Of a stretch of DNA of 55,598 bases, positions 36,682 through 47,378 are shown piece after piece; position 1 is the first letter of the stretch, and every line of letters begins with the position of its first letter. Location of the stretch: positions 1 to 55,598 of the forward strand of contig JAUSTR010000015.1 of assembly GCA_030812955.1 (NCBI GenBank), given 5' to 3'. The position numbers and the translations under genes are program-made. The stretch is from Bacillus alveayuensis. Lineage in GTDB: Bacteria; Bacillota; Bacilli; Bacillales; Aeribacillaceae. The notes under the pieces were generated by a model. It had not been told where the DNA came from, made no database searches, and saw nothing but the letters and a program-made list of their open reading frames with translations.

Positions 36682-37506
36682 TTATATCGTAAAATCAAAA
36701 TAATTTCCTTCTTTAACACGAATACATCGATCTTTTATATCAACATCTGATAGTTTAACAAGAGAAATATACTCGTCCACTAGACGTTCATCAATGCTTT
36801 CCGATTCTACTAATACACCGATCCCTGCAACCTTCGCTTGAAATTCCTCCAATAGATTGATCATCCCATTTATTGTACCGCCGGCTTTCATAAAGTCATC
36901 TACGATAAGCACATTCGAGCCTTCTGCCAAACTTCGTTTAGCTAATGTCATGGTTTGTATCCGTTTCGATGACCCAGACACATAGTTAATGGAAACCATC
37001 GAACCTTCCGTTACTTTATTATCTCGTCTAACAATGATGACAGGTACATGTAAATAATTTGCTATCGCATAAGCAATCGGAATTCCTTTTGTTGCAACTG
37101 TCATGACAACATCAATTTCTCTATTGGCAAATATAGAAGCAAACAGACGCCCAACTCGTTTCATTAATCCCGGGTTTCCAAGTATGTCTGTTAAATATAA
37201 ATAACCGCCTGGTAAAAGTCGGTCAGGGTTTGCAATGGTATCACATAATGTCCGAATCGTTTCTTTCGCTTCTTCCTCACGTACTGTTGGAATATATTTA
37301 ACTCCACCAGCAGCCCCAGGGACTGTAAGCAATGTGCCGATCCCTTGTTGTTCAAAGGTTTGTTTAATAATGGCTAAATCCTCACTAATCGAGGATTTAG
37401 CAGATTGATATCGTTCGGAAAAAAAAGTTAAGGGAACGAGAGCATGTGGATGATTAAGCAAATAATAGGTCATATCGACAAGCCTTCCACTGCGCCGAAA
37501 TTTCAT
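36682..37506 (-). CDS. purR: Purine operon repressor PurR
   Basis: Repressor of purine synthesis and transport genes, released by PRPP. An N-terminal winged helix (about 1-74: MKFRRSGRLVDMTYYLLNHP) is followed by a type I phosphoribosyltransferase-like domain with the PRPP loop VLIVDDFMKAGGTI (about 200-213). At 274 residues it is normal. GGAGGTTAGTGT precedes the ATG. A promoter overlapped by a PurBox-like inverted repeat lies just upstream (37525-37569), consistent with self-regulation. Confidence 0.97.
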   Translation of the reverse strand: MKFRRSGRLVDMTYYLLNHPHALVPLTFFSERYQSAKSSISEDLAIIKQTFEQQGIGTLLTVPGAAGGVKYIPTVREEEAKETIRTLCDTIANPDRLLPGGYLYLTDILGNPGLMKRVGRLFASIFANREIDVVMTVATKGIPIAYAIANYLHVPVIIVRRDNKVTEGSMVSINYVSGSSKRIQTMTLAKRSLAEGSNVLIVDDFMKAGGTINGMINLLEEFQAKVAGIGVLVESESIDERLVDEYISLVKLSDVDIKDRCIRVKEGNYFDFTI

Positions 37507-37524
37507 ACACTAACCTCCAAATAC

Positions 37525-37569
37525 CGAATATTTTAAGGTAAATATAACTTAATATTCGCCCTTAATCAA
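37525..37569 (-). promoter_or_regulatory. purR promoter with PurBox-like inverted repeat
   Basis: On the minus strand TTGATT (37564-37569) and TATATT (37541-37546) are separated by 17 bases. Two inverted CGAATATT arms (37525-37532 and 37551-37558) flank the -10, 18 bases apart, one arm lying in the promoter spacer. Bacillus PurBoxes are inverted CGAA-core sites about 16-17 bases apart, so PurR binding is likely. The -35 lies in the ispE 3' end. Confidence 0.65.
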
Positions 37570-38434
37570 GGACATTCCGTTCCCCTAATAAACGGACAGC
37601 AAAAACTTGATCACAAAAGCCTCGCAATCCGTTGTATACGCGATGGAGCCTCGATTCATGCTGAATAAGCCCATATACGGTTGGACCACTTCCACTCATA
37701 AGCACAGCATCAGCACCAAATTTATTCATTTGTTCTTTAATGACCGCTACTTCTGGATGCATTTTCATAGTAACACTTTCTAATACATTCCCAAGCTTTT
37801 GGCATATTTTATCGTAGTTTTTTTCTTTTATCGCTTGAACCATCCCATCTACATCTGGATGTTCAATATGATCTAATTTTAAATTTTTGTAAACATCGGC
37901 TGTCGATACCCCTATATCCGGCTTGGCCAAGACGACCCAACAATGAGGAGGAGCATCGATTTGCTCTATTTTTTCGCCACGGCCTGTTGCGATAGCTGTT
38001 CCGCCATAAACACAAAATGATACATCAGAACCGATCTCCGCTCCTAACTCGGCCAATTCATCTAAGCTAAGACCGAGACGCCAAAGTTTATTTAAACCTC
38101 TTAATGTAGCCGCAGCATCACTGCTCCCCCCAGCAAGTCCCGCTGCAACAGGAATGGATTTCGTGATCGATATAGCTACCCCTTGTTGAATTTTAAAACG
38201 ATTTTTAAGCAATTGGGCTGCCTTGTATGCTAAGTTTCGATGATCATCTGGAACAAAACGATTATGAGATACGATCCGAATAGCATTTTCTCTTAACGAT
38301 CTAAACTCGATGCGATCAGCCAAATCAATAGTGGTCATTACCATTTTAACCTCATGGTACCCATCTGGTCGTTTATGTAAAACGTCTAAAGATAAGTTAA
38401 TCTTAGCTGGTGCCTTTTCTAAAATCCGCAACAT
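37562..38434 (-). CDS. ispE: 4-diphosphocytidyl-2-C-methyl-D-erythritol kinase
   Basis: GHMP kinase of the MEP isoprenoid pathway. Motif 1 is [12 protein letters not shown] (about 7-18), the ATP loop is [17 protein letters not shown] (about 96-112) and motif 3 is [11 protein letters not shown]. About 290 residues is normal. The start is ATG 38434 or the TTG immediately following (38431); the TTG has the better spacing to AGGTGG and gives the MRILEK start seen in B. subtilis. It follows sspF with 150 bases between. Confidence 0.96.
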   Translation of the reverse strand: MLRILEKAPAKINLSLDVLHKRPDGYHEVKMVMTTIDLADRIEFRSLRENAIRIVSHNRFVPDDHRNLAYKAAQLLKNRFKIQQGVAISITKSIPVAAGLAGGSSDAAATLRGLNKLWRLGLSLDELAELGAEIGSDVSFCVYGGTAIATGRGEKIEQIDAPPHCWVVLAKPDIGVSTADVYKNLKLDHIEHPDVDGMVQAIKEKNYDKICQKLGNVLESVTMKMHPEVAVIKEQMNKFGADAVLMSGSGPTVYGLIQHESRLHRVYNGLRGFCDQVFAVRLLGERNVLD

Positions 38435-38540
38435 TTCCACCTACTTTATGTTCTACTCAAATGTAACCACATTGTACCACAAAAATAATTGTCCTATCTT
38501 TTTATAATAAATGGTTTTAAATTTTTAGTAGACGACATGA

Positions 38541-38568
38541 CAAAGCCGAAGCACACTCATGCTTCGGC
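38541..38568 (-). terminator. sspF terminator
   Basis: On the minus strand GCCGAAGCA and TGCTTCGGC pair perfectly over 9 bases around a 6-base loop, followed by TTTGTC. It lies 16 bases after the sspF stop. Confidence 0.8.
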
Positions 38569-38583
38569 CCACCGCAAGTTCCG

Positions 38584-38772
38584 TTAAACCTTGTTTTGGT
38601 CGTATCGGGCTAATTGTTCCTCGGCAATTTCAATGGCACGCTTCACCATATTTCCAGCATCTCTAGCACGAATAGCTCCCCATCCTTCTTCCTTTACTGT
38701 ATCATAAAATCCAAGCTCTTTGGCAAGCTCATATTTAAATTTCTCTGACATCACTCCACGTCGTCTGCCCAT
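38584..38772 (-). CDS. sspF: Small acid-soluble spore protein, alpha/beta type, SspF
   Basis: DNA-binding spore protein of 62 residues that coats and protects forespore DNA. It has the alpha/beta-type SASP features: the germination-protease-like segment [15 protein letters not shown] and the DNA-binding [22 protein letters not shown]. The N-terminus [13 protein letters not shown] is the SspF form. GGAGGGAATCAGGCG precedes the ATG. In B. subtilis it is read by sigma-G in the forespore; I see no convincing sigma-G promoter between it and veg. Confidence 0.96.
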   Translation of the reverse strand: MGRRRGVMSEKFKYELAKELGFYDTVKEEGWGAIRARDAGNMVKRAIEIAEEQLARYDQNKV

Positions 38773-38907
38773 CGCCTGATTCCCTCCTGAAATAAAACAA
38801 GAGTCTCACGGGTGAACCGCGGCATTTATAGTTTCAACGATAACATTTGAAGTTATCCTTCATAAAATATGTAAAAGAGACAAATAAAAAAGCAGCAAAC
38901 TAAGTGT

Positions 38908-39171
38908 CTACTGCCCGCCCAAAGCTACACCTTTATCATCTAAAAATGTAAGTTGAACAGTTTCAGTTAGCACGTCTGCATAACTATAGGAAACACGTTC
39001 AAAGGAATTTTCTTCCTGATCAAGCTCAATAACAAATACAGAAGGATATGTTTCTGCCAACACGCCAGATCGTTCAATGGTTTTTCTTCGTCCACCATTT
39101 GCCTTTAACGTTAACCGGCGTCCAAGATTGGAGTCCAGAGCTTGTTTAATATCTGATAGTGTCTTTGCCAT
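38908..39171 (-). CDS. veg: Veg protein (DUF1021)
   Basis: Small, abundant vegetative protein, 87 residues from ATG 39171 (AGGTGGTTGCA upstream). Family core: [34 protein letters not shown] and [17 protein letters not shown]. In B. subtilis Veg stimulates biofilm formation by interfering with SinR; molecular activity is unclear. It is monocistronic with two strong tandem promoters. The stop lies within a weak GCAG/CTGC stem followed by six T (38888-38911), a possible terminator. Confidence 0.93.
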   Translation of the reverse strand: MAKTLSDIKQALDSNLGRRLTLKANGGRRKTIERSGVLAETYPSVFVIELDQEENSFERVSYSYADVLTETVQLTFLDDKGVALGGQ

Positions 39172-39191
39172 TGCAACCACCTCACGATATT

Positions 39192-39261
39192 ATTATACAG
39201 ATGTTTCACAAAAGAGTCAAATAAATTTTTAATTATATCAGCAATTATTTAAAATTGTCAA
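39192..39261 (-). promoter_or_regulatory. Tandem sigma-A promoters of veg
   Basis: On the minus strand, P1 is TTGACA (39256-39261), 18 bases, TATAAT (39232-39237). P2 is TTGACT (39215-39220), 17 bases, TATAAT (39192-39197). Both are near consensus and embedded in A/T-rich DNA that may act as UP elements. The B. subtilis veg promoter is one of its strongest. Confidence 0.85.
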
Positions 39262-39344
39262 TAAAACATTTTCAACAAACAACACGTTTTATTTACAAAT
39301 AGTCTTACCAACAATTGAGAAATTATGTAATATTTTTTATAAAA

Positions 39345-39375
39345 CAAAAAATCCGCTTTTCATTGAAATGCGGAT
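39345..39375 (-). terminator. yabG terminator
   Basis: On the minus strand ATCCGC(A)TTTC and GAAA(A)GCGGAT pair around a short loop, followed by TTTTTTG. It ends 4 bases after the yabG stop and points toward the veg promoters. Confidence 0.82.
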
Positions 39376-39378
39376 ACA

Positions 39379-40260
39379 TTATGATTCATCATGCTGTTTA
39401 AAAGGCATTCCGGAACGTAAAACACCTCTTGTTTCAATTCCGCCTAATCCTTTTTCTCTCGACAATGTATTGCGTAAAACCTCCCAAACATTGATACTTT
39501 CCACAAATGGAGTAAAGCTAATCTTCGCAACAATATATACGGGATCTAATGCATGAATATTCACTCGGGATGGAGAACTAGCAAAGTTTGCACCAGCACG
39601 GATGAGTGATTCAAAATGCGACTGGCAAGCACCAGCAAAAATGACAAGCTGGTCTAAATTCGGAACCTTCCTTCTAGCATTTCGTACGGTTTTCACAAAG
39701 TGTTTAGAATGGCGGTATGCATTAATATCTGAAATTTTCCCTTTATGTTTAGAATAGGCATCATGGCCTGTAATAACTAATATATCAGGCCGATACTTTT
39801 CAAGCAGATCCATGACTCGTTCCGGCATTTCATCCTCTTTACAATAAACACCATAAACCGGAACACCAATTTTGTCATAAAGAGCTAAACATTTTTGTAA
39901 ATATAATGAATCTCCATCAATATGGAGCACACGTCCTGGAATATGAAAAAGTTCGTCTGGAAAGCTATAAGCGGATGATGAGTAATATTCCTGTTTTTCA
40001 CGTGATAACTGATGGTCTTGCTTTAAAAGAAAAAGAGACTGCTCTAATTTCTCATGTTCTATTTTTGCCCTACTGTTAATTTCTTGTTTATCTACAACAA
40101 CTAAATCTTCGTATGGTGCATCTGCCATTAAGCGCATTTCTTGACCGCTTAAAATAGCTGTTAAATTTCCGTTTTTCCCCTTTTTTATTTCCACAACTCG
40201 AAATAATATATCACATTTATATGACTTTCGTGCAACAATGGTTCCTAGTTTTATTTCCAT
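39379..40260 (-). CDS. yabG: Sporulation-specific protease YabG
   Basis: Spore-coat-associated protease that in B. subtilis processes coat proteins such as SpoIVA, SafA and CotT before transglutaminase crosslinking. The family protein is recognised by MEIKLGTIVARKSYKCDI, PGRVLHIDGDSLYL, DILVITGHDAY, FAGACQSHFESLIRAGANFASSPSR and the C-terminus. Cys in AGACQSH and the upstream GHDAY His are candidates for the catalytic pair (inference). ATG 40260 has GGAG 8 bases upstream (294 resid... counted without the MNH extension, 293). A sigma-K-like promoter at 40338-40364 fits its known late mother-cell expression. Confidence 0.94.
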   Translation of the reverse strand: MEIKLGTIVARKSYKCDILFRVVEIKKGKNGNLTAILSGQEMRLMADAPYEDLVVVDKQEINSRAKIEHEKLEQSLFLLKQDHQLSREKQEYYSSSAYSFPDELFHIPGRVLHIDGDSLYLQKCLALYDKIGVPVYGVYCKEDEMPERVMDLLEKYRPDILVITGHDAYSKHKGKISDINAYRHSKHFVKTVRNARRKVPNLDQLVIFAGACQSHFESLIRAGANFASSPSRVNIHALDPVYIVAKISFTPFVESINVWEVLRNTLSREKGLGGIETRGVLRSGMPFKQHDES

Positions 40261-40337
40261 ATGATTCACTCCACAAAAGGGAATTTTCTAAAAACCGCTG
40301 TTCAAATAACCTTATGGAAAAAAGATATTTTCTTCTT

Positions 40338-40364
40338 TAGCGTATGAAATGTTTTTGAAAAGGT
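40338..40364 (-). promoter_or_regulatory. Sigma-K-like promoter of yabG
   Basis: On the minus strand AC (40363-40364) and CATACGCTA (40338-40346) are separated by 16 bases, matching the sigma-K consensus AC-N16-17-CATANNNTA exactly. It lies 78 bases upstream of the yabG ATG. Confidence 0.72.
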
Positions 40365-40412
40365 GCATAAGTCCATGAAATCTGTTCCCTCGATATCCCT
40401 AATTCAGCTCAA

Positions 40413-40443
40413 TCAAAAACAGCCGCATTAAAATGCAGCTGTT
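40413..40443 (-). terminator. rsmA terminator
   Basis: On the minus strand AACAGC(T)GCATT and AATGC(G)GCTGTT pair with one internal mismatch, followed by TTTG. It starts just before the rsmA stop region ends and precedes the yabG promoter. Confidence 0.8.
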
Positions 40444-40444
40444 G

Positions 40445-41882
<1,438 letters not shown>

Positions 41883-41964
41883 TTTTTTCCTCCAAAAACT
41901 GAAACCTTTTTGTAACATTTGTCGTCTATTTATAACGAAAAGACCAATGATTTTTCATTATAAC

Positions 41965-41995
41965 GTAAAAAACAGAGGGTAAAAACAACCCTCTG
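41965..41995 (-). terminator. yabE terminator
   Basis: On the minus strand CAGAGGGT and ACCCTCTG pair perfectly around a 7-base loop, followed by six T. It ends five bases after the yabE stop and separates yabE from rnmV. Confidence 0.92.
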
Positions 41996-41999
41996 CTAC

Positions 42000-43199
42000 T
42001 TATTTTAACACTCTCACCTTTACTTGTTTTCGTCCCCAACGATAAGCAGAAGAAGCGTTAGGGAAGAAAACATCGATACGTTTTCCTTTTATTTTCGAAC
42101 CTGTGTCAGCGGCAATGGCATACCCATAACCTTCAACATAAACCTTAGATCCAAGTGGAATGACATTTGGATCAACAGCTATAACTTTAGCGTCAGGATT
42201 TGCTTTTAAATTAAAGCCAGTTGACGTTTTGCCAGAACAACCATTACAAGATCCTGTATAAGCAGTTGCGACAACATAAAATTCCTTTGCTGTTGATGTA
42301 GTTCCACGTGATACTGTTGTCGATTGCTGTGGAGCTTTTGTTCCCACGGCAACAATTTTGTCAACACTTTCTTTTTCCGTCTCAGATTTAATTAATTTAC
42401 GTGCAACTTCTTTTCCGTTTTCTAATATGACTTCATAATGTTTTTTAACCATACCTTTTTCTCCATTTTGAATGACTTTTTGCTGCCCCTTTTCTAGATT
42501 TTTATCCTTTTGTTGTACAACCTGGAATGCTACTGGCTCTTCCACTACATCGGTGACTTTTTCTACCCTAGTTACCATAACTTGATCATTTTCCTTTAGC
42601 TTTTGCGATAAATCAGGCTCGACTTTATCTAATTCATTAAGTGTAATGTTTTGCTCTTTTAAAAAGTCAGCGACGGTAGTCGAAGTGGACCAAACTTGTT
42701 TTTCTGTGCTTCCAACCTTTAAAGTGATCGGTACGGCTTCTTGAATATTCAGCTTCATATTTTTCGTAATTTTAGTGTTCAATGATGGCTTAATCACATC
42801 ATGTTCACTTGTCGTTATATTTTCTTTTGAAAGTAATTCTTCCACTGTTTGAGCTGTTGTCCAAATGGTCCTTCGCTCATCATTAATCGTTAGTTGAACA
42901 GGAATTGCTGACTTATACATAATCTTCATATTGTCTTGTATTTTTGCATTTTTAGATGGGGAAATGTAATCTTCATCTCGAATATCTAATTCTAAATCAT
43001 TGAATAAATCTTGAATAGTATCAGCATGTGTTCGAATGTTTTCTGTTTTGCCATTTATATTCACTGTAACGGTTTCTTTTGTTGCTTCATATGTCCCATA
43101 TGCAGTTCCTGTCCCTAAAAGACATACACCAACAGCGGAGAGGATCACTTTATTTTTCCTCGTCATGTTTTTTAACAGTTTTTGCATGTTTTCAATCAC
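42000..43199 (-). CDS. yabE: Cell-wall-associated Rpf/Sps-type protein YabE (DUF348, G5 and 3D domains)
   Basis: Secreted or membrane-anchored wall protein of 399 residues. The N-terminal hydrophobic segment (about 18-35) is followed by three DUF348 repeats (about 45-210), each with an ITINGKTENIRTHADTIQDL-like pattern. A G5 domain follows (about 205-285), then a C-terminal 3D domain (about 300-399) with AYTGSCNGCSGKTSTG, AVDPNVIPLGSKVYV and AADTGSKIKGKRIDVFF. The 3D fold is shared with lytic transglycosylases of the MltA type and resuscitation-promoting factors; likely muralytic. The start is GTG 43199 with AAGGAGG 8 bases upstream. Single-gene unit with its own promoter and terminator. Confidence 0.92.
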   Translation of the reverse strand: MIENMQKLLKNMTRKNKVILSAVGVCLLGTGTAYGTYEATKETVTVNINGKTENIRTHADTIQDLFNDLELDIRDEDYISPSKNAKIQDNMKIMYKSAIPVQLTINDERRTIWTTAQTVEELLSKENITTSEHDVIKPSLNTKITKNMKLNIQEAVPITLKVGSTEKQVWSTSTTVADFLKEQNITLNELDKVEPDLSQKLKENDQVMVTRVEKVTDVVEEPVAFQVVQQKDKNLEKGQQKVIQNGEKGMVKKHYEVILENGKEVARKLIKSETEKESVDKIVAVGTKAPQQSTTVSRGTTSTAKEFYVVATAYTGSCNGCSGKTSTGFNLKANPDAKVIAVDPNVIPLGSKVYVEGYGYAIAADTGSKIKGKRIDVFFPNASSAYRWGRKQVKVRVLK

Positions 43200-43226
43200 A
43201 AAAACGCCTCCTTCTCCTCCCGTGAG

Positions 43227-43255
43227 ATTATATAGACTTCTAAGGAACCTGTCAA
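43227..43255 (-). promoter_or_regulatory. yabE promoter (sigma-A-like)
   Basis: On the minus strand a perfect TTGACA (43250-43255) and perfect TATAAT (43227-43232) are separated by 17 bases, only 27 bases from the GTG start. In B. subtilis yabE is also read by extracytoplasmic-function sigma factors; I did not identify such a site. Confidence 0.85.
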
Positions 43256-43409
43256 CCCTCCCACACTTTTAGTCTCTATTATCCTTAAAATATAACAAAA
43301 AGGGAAGCAATAGTTCTCGACAAGTTTATTCAAAAAAAAAGGAGGCGTGTAGAAATTTTTTGAATCATCAAAAATCAAGTGAAGCTTTTCAAAATTACGG
43401 TAGCGTATT

Positions 43410-44180
43410 TTATCGAGAAATGCTGAATATTTTTTTGGCATTTTCAGTCGTAATGTGGGCAACTTCTTCAAAAGTAAGTTCTCTTAATTCCGCTATCTTT
43501 TCTGCTACATACTTAACATAACTAGGTTCATTTCGTTTTCCACGAAAAGGATGTGGTGTTAAATAAGGGCAATCCGTTTCAATGAGCAAATATTCTAACG
43601 GAATGGCAGCTGCCACCTCTTTTGGCTTTTTAGCATTTTTAAACGTAACAGGTCCACCAAAAGATATGTAGAAGTTCATATCCATACATTGCCTTGCAAC
43701 CTCTAAACTACCTGAAAAACAATGCATGATGCCGCCAACTTCATGAGCGTTTTCTTCTTTTAAAATTTCGAGAATGTCAGCCGTAGCTTCACGGTTATGA
43801 ATAATGATGGGAAGTTTGACTTCTTTCGCTAAGGCAATTTGTTTACGAAAAACTTCCTTTTGTACTTCTTTTGGAGATTTATCCCAATAATAATCTAGCC
43901 CCATTTCCCCTAATGCTACTACTTTCGGATGACTTGCTAACTCTTTAATCCAAGCTAAATCTTCATCTGTCATATCAATGGCATCAACCGGATGCCAGCC
44001 TACCGCTGCATAAATAAAATCATAGCTTTCCGTCAGCTCCATGGCTCGTTTAATTGTTGGACGATCAAATCCTACGACAACAATATGGGAAACCCCTTCA
44101 TCTTTTGCTCTTTGGATCACTTCTTCTAAGTCTTGTTCATATTGAACAGCATTTAAATGGGCATGGGTATCAAAAAGCAT
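43410..44180 (-). CDS. TatD-family metal-dependent deoxyribonuclease (YabD)
   Basis: TIM-barrel metallohydrolase of the TatD family, 256 residues from ATG 44180. Metal ligands are visible: FDTHAHL (His-x-His), ALGEMGLDYYW (Glu), PIIIHNREA (His), MHCFSG (His) and LLIETDCPYLTP (Asp). Family members are 3'-5' exonucleases used in DNA repair or DNA breakdown; the exact role is unknown. An upstream in-frame ATG at 44225 gives a non-conserved basic leader and overlaps the metG terminator, so it is less likely. Confidence 0.93.
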   Translation of the reverse strand: MLFDTHAHLNAVQYEQDLEEVIQRAKDEGVSHIVVVGFDRPTIKRAMELTESYDFIYAAVGWHPVDAIDMTDEDLAWIKELASHPKVVALGEMGLDYYWDKSPKEVQKEVFRKQIALAKEVKLPIIIHNREATADILEILKEENAHEVGGIMHCFSGSLEVARQCMDMNFYISFGGPVTFKNAKKPKEVAAAIPLEYLLIETDCPYLTPHPFRGKRNEPSYVKYVAEKIAELRELTFEEVAHITTENAKKIFSISR

Positions 44181-44222
44181 AATTCGACATCCTTTCTTTT
44201 TGTTGCTCAAACACTTTTTCGA

Positions 44223-44273
44223 CAAAAAGGAAAGAGATGTAAACCTACTGTTTCACGTGAAACACCTCTTTCC
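44223..44273 (-). terminator. metG terminator enclosing a parS site
   Basis: On the minus strand GGAAAGAGGTGT (44262-44273) and ACATCTCTTTCC (44229-44240) pair over 12 bases with one G-U wobble, followed by TTTTTG. This is a convincing intrinsic terminator 11 bases after the metG stop. The loop and inner stem contain the 16-bp parS palindrome, so one short region combines transcription end and partition site. Confidence 0.82.
44249..44264. other. parS chromosome partition site
   Basis: TGTTTCACGTGAAACA is a perfect 16-bp match to the Bacillus parS consensus (TGTTNCACGTGAAACA), the loading site for the CTP-dependent clamp ParB (Spo0J), from which condensin is also recruited. Its position between metG and tatD, tens of kilobases from oriC, agrees with a B. 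subtilis parS at about 4 degrees. Binding is inferred from the sequence. Confidence 0.93.
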
Positions 44274-44283
44274 TTCAAGAAAA

Positions 44284-46248
<1,965 letters not shown>

Positions 46249-46267
46249 CTACTTGAACAAAATAGCA

Positions 46268-46341
46268 CAAAAGCTCTCGCCCTAAAGGACGAGAGCGATT
46301 AATTCGAACAACTTCTTTACATACTCTATGATACCATCATA
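46268..46341 (-). promoter_or_regulatory. metG leader hairpins, possible attenuator
   Basis: Upstream of metG the minus strand has a perfect CTATGAT/ATCATAG hairpin (46325-46341). A stronger one follows: GCTCTCGTCC pairs with GGGCGAGAGC (46273-46296) with one G-U, and TTTTGTG comes next, 30-40 bases before the start codon. This looks like an intrinsic terminator inside the leader. No T-box (AGGGTGG-type) or S-box motif was found. It could equally be the end of a short RNA. Confidence 0.45.
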
Positions 46342-46573
46342 GTCTTTTTTATCAAGAAATTATACATGATAATTTACAATATGGAAGTTAATCAGACATG
46401 TTTTTCTGTAAACTCAACTAATCATTTTGAAAAAAGCTATATCATCGATAATCATTTATTTCCTTTTTAGTGAATTTTTAACATAAAAATACGAACGCAT
46501 TCATCTTCTACTTTGAAAAACTTAAACTTTCATAATTTCTCCTCTTTTTTACAAAGTTTTCAATATAAAATGA

Positions 46574-46638
46574 TTGACGTTTATTGGAAATATTGTTATT
46601 CTATTTATTGAAAGCGATTTTTGTCGAAACATGACGAA
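46574..46638 (+). promoter_or_regulatory. abrB promoter with two Spo0A boxes
   Basis: On the plus strand TTGACG (46574-46579) and TATTCT (46597-46602) are separated by 17 bases. Just downstream lie TGTCGAA (46622-46628) and TGACGAA (46632-46638), the spacing and sequence of the 0A boxes through which Spo0A~P represses abrB in B. subtilis. The gap between metG and abrB (46237-46684) otherwise holds the metG leader and A/T-rich DNA, suitable for AbrB self-binding. Confidence 0.85.
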
Positions 46639-46684
46639 AATAATAATAAATATTAAAAGTTTTTTTGAGAGGAGAAATGTATAA

Positions 46685-46969
46685 ATGAAATCAACTGGTA
46701 TTGTTCGTAAAGTCGATGAATTAGGTCGAGTGGTGATTCCGATCGAGCTTCGCCGTACATTAGGAATTGCTGAAAAGGACGCTCTTGAAATTTATGTAGA
46801 CGACGAGCATATCATCTTAAAAAAATACAAACCAAATATGACTTGCCAAGTTACAGGCGAAGTATCTGATGACAATTTAAAGCTTGCTGATGGAAAAATT
46901 ATTTTAAGTCGTGAAGGTGCTGAACAAGTCTTAAAAGAAATCCAAAATTATTTAGAAACTACTAAATAA
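46685..46969 (+). CDS. abrB: Transition-state regulator AbrB
   Basis: Homotetrameric DNA-binding protein that represses post-exponential and sporulation genes such as spoVG during growth. The 94-residue protein has the swapped-hairpin N-domain MKSTGIVRKVDELGRVVIPI and the following RRTLGIAEKDALEIYV (1-52), with the usual cysteine in TCQVTGEV (position about 54) and a C-terminal multimerisation domain. GAGAGGAG precedes the ATG. It is the only plus-strand gene in the window, divergent from metG, with its own promoter and terminator. Confidence 0.98.
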   Translation: MKSTGIVRKVDELGRVVIPIELRRTLGIAEKDALEIYVDDEHIILKKYKPNMTCQVTGEVSDDNLKLADGKIILSREGAEQVLKEIQNYLETTK

Positions 46970-46995
46970 TAACGGCAAAATGAATGAATGGATAC

Positions 46996-47021
46996 GTCCC
47001 AAATATAGGGACTTTTTTTTA
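46996..47021 (+). terminator. abrB terminator
   Basis: GTCCC and GGGAC pair around AAATATA, followed by eight T on the plus strand, about 27 bases after the abrB stop. Confidence 0.88.
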
Positions 47022-47126
47022 TTTCTAAACCTCTCTCATCTACCCTTCACATTAAGTTGTGAGATTCTCCATAAACTCTTTAAATATAAATGAGCTGGTC
47101 TAACCGAGACCCAGCTCATATTTAAA

Positions 47127-47323
47127 AGGCTCTTTTCTAAAAGATTGTTGCTTTACTATACGATAGCTTTTCGACTATCAGGAAAGCGATACGCTTGCTA
47201 TGTCACGCTCTAGCGTGACGTGAACCGAACAAAAGTCGATGATCGGACAAATATAATTTGTCCGATCACGTGCTTTGTTTGGCTCATGGCCAGTCGAAAA
47301 GCAACAAAGTTTACGAAAACAGC
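47127..47323. mobile_element. Structured repeat B, copy 2 (MITE-like), with flanking direct repeats
   Basis: A 197-bp copy of the element at 33001. TATTTAAA directly precedes it (47119-47126) and directly follows it (47324-47331), which looks like an 8-bp target-site duplication. Relative to copy 1, both sides of two hairpin stems change together: GTCACGCT/AGCGTGAC replaces GTCACACT/AGTGTGAC, and GATCGG/CCGATC replaces GGTCGG/CCGACC. The gap 46970-47378 between the convergent abrB and rsmI holds the abrB terminator and this element. Confidence 0.78.
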
Positions 47324-47378
47324 TATTTAAAAAGAATATATACGTAAAAATCATCAATTAGCTATGGCTGATGGACTG

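Noticed and set aside
38839-38858. Hairpin GATAAC/GTTATC between veg and sspF
   Set aside because: A 6-bp A/T-rich stem without a following T-run; too weak for a terminator and no operator known to me fits.
43196-43471. Minus-strand open frame between tatD and yabE
   Set aside because: It overlaps the tatD 3' end and the yabE promoter, and its composition is not protein-like; no ribosome binding site fits.
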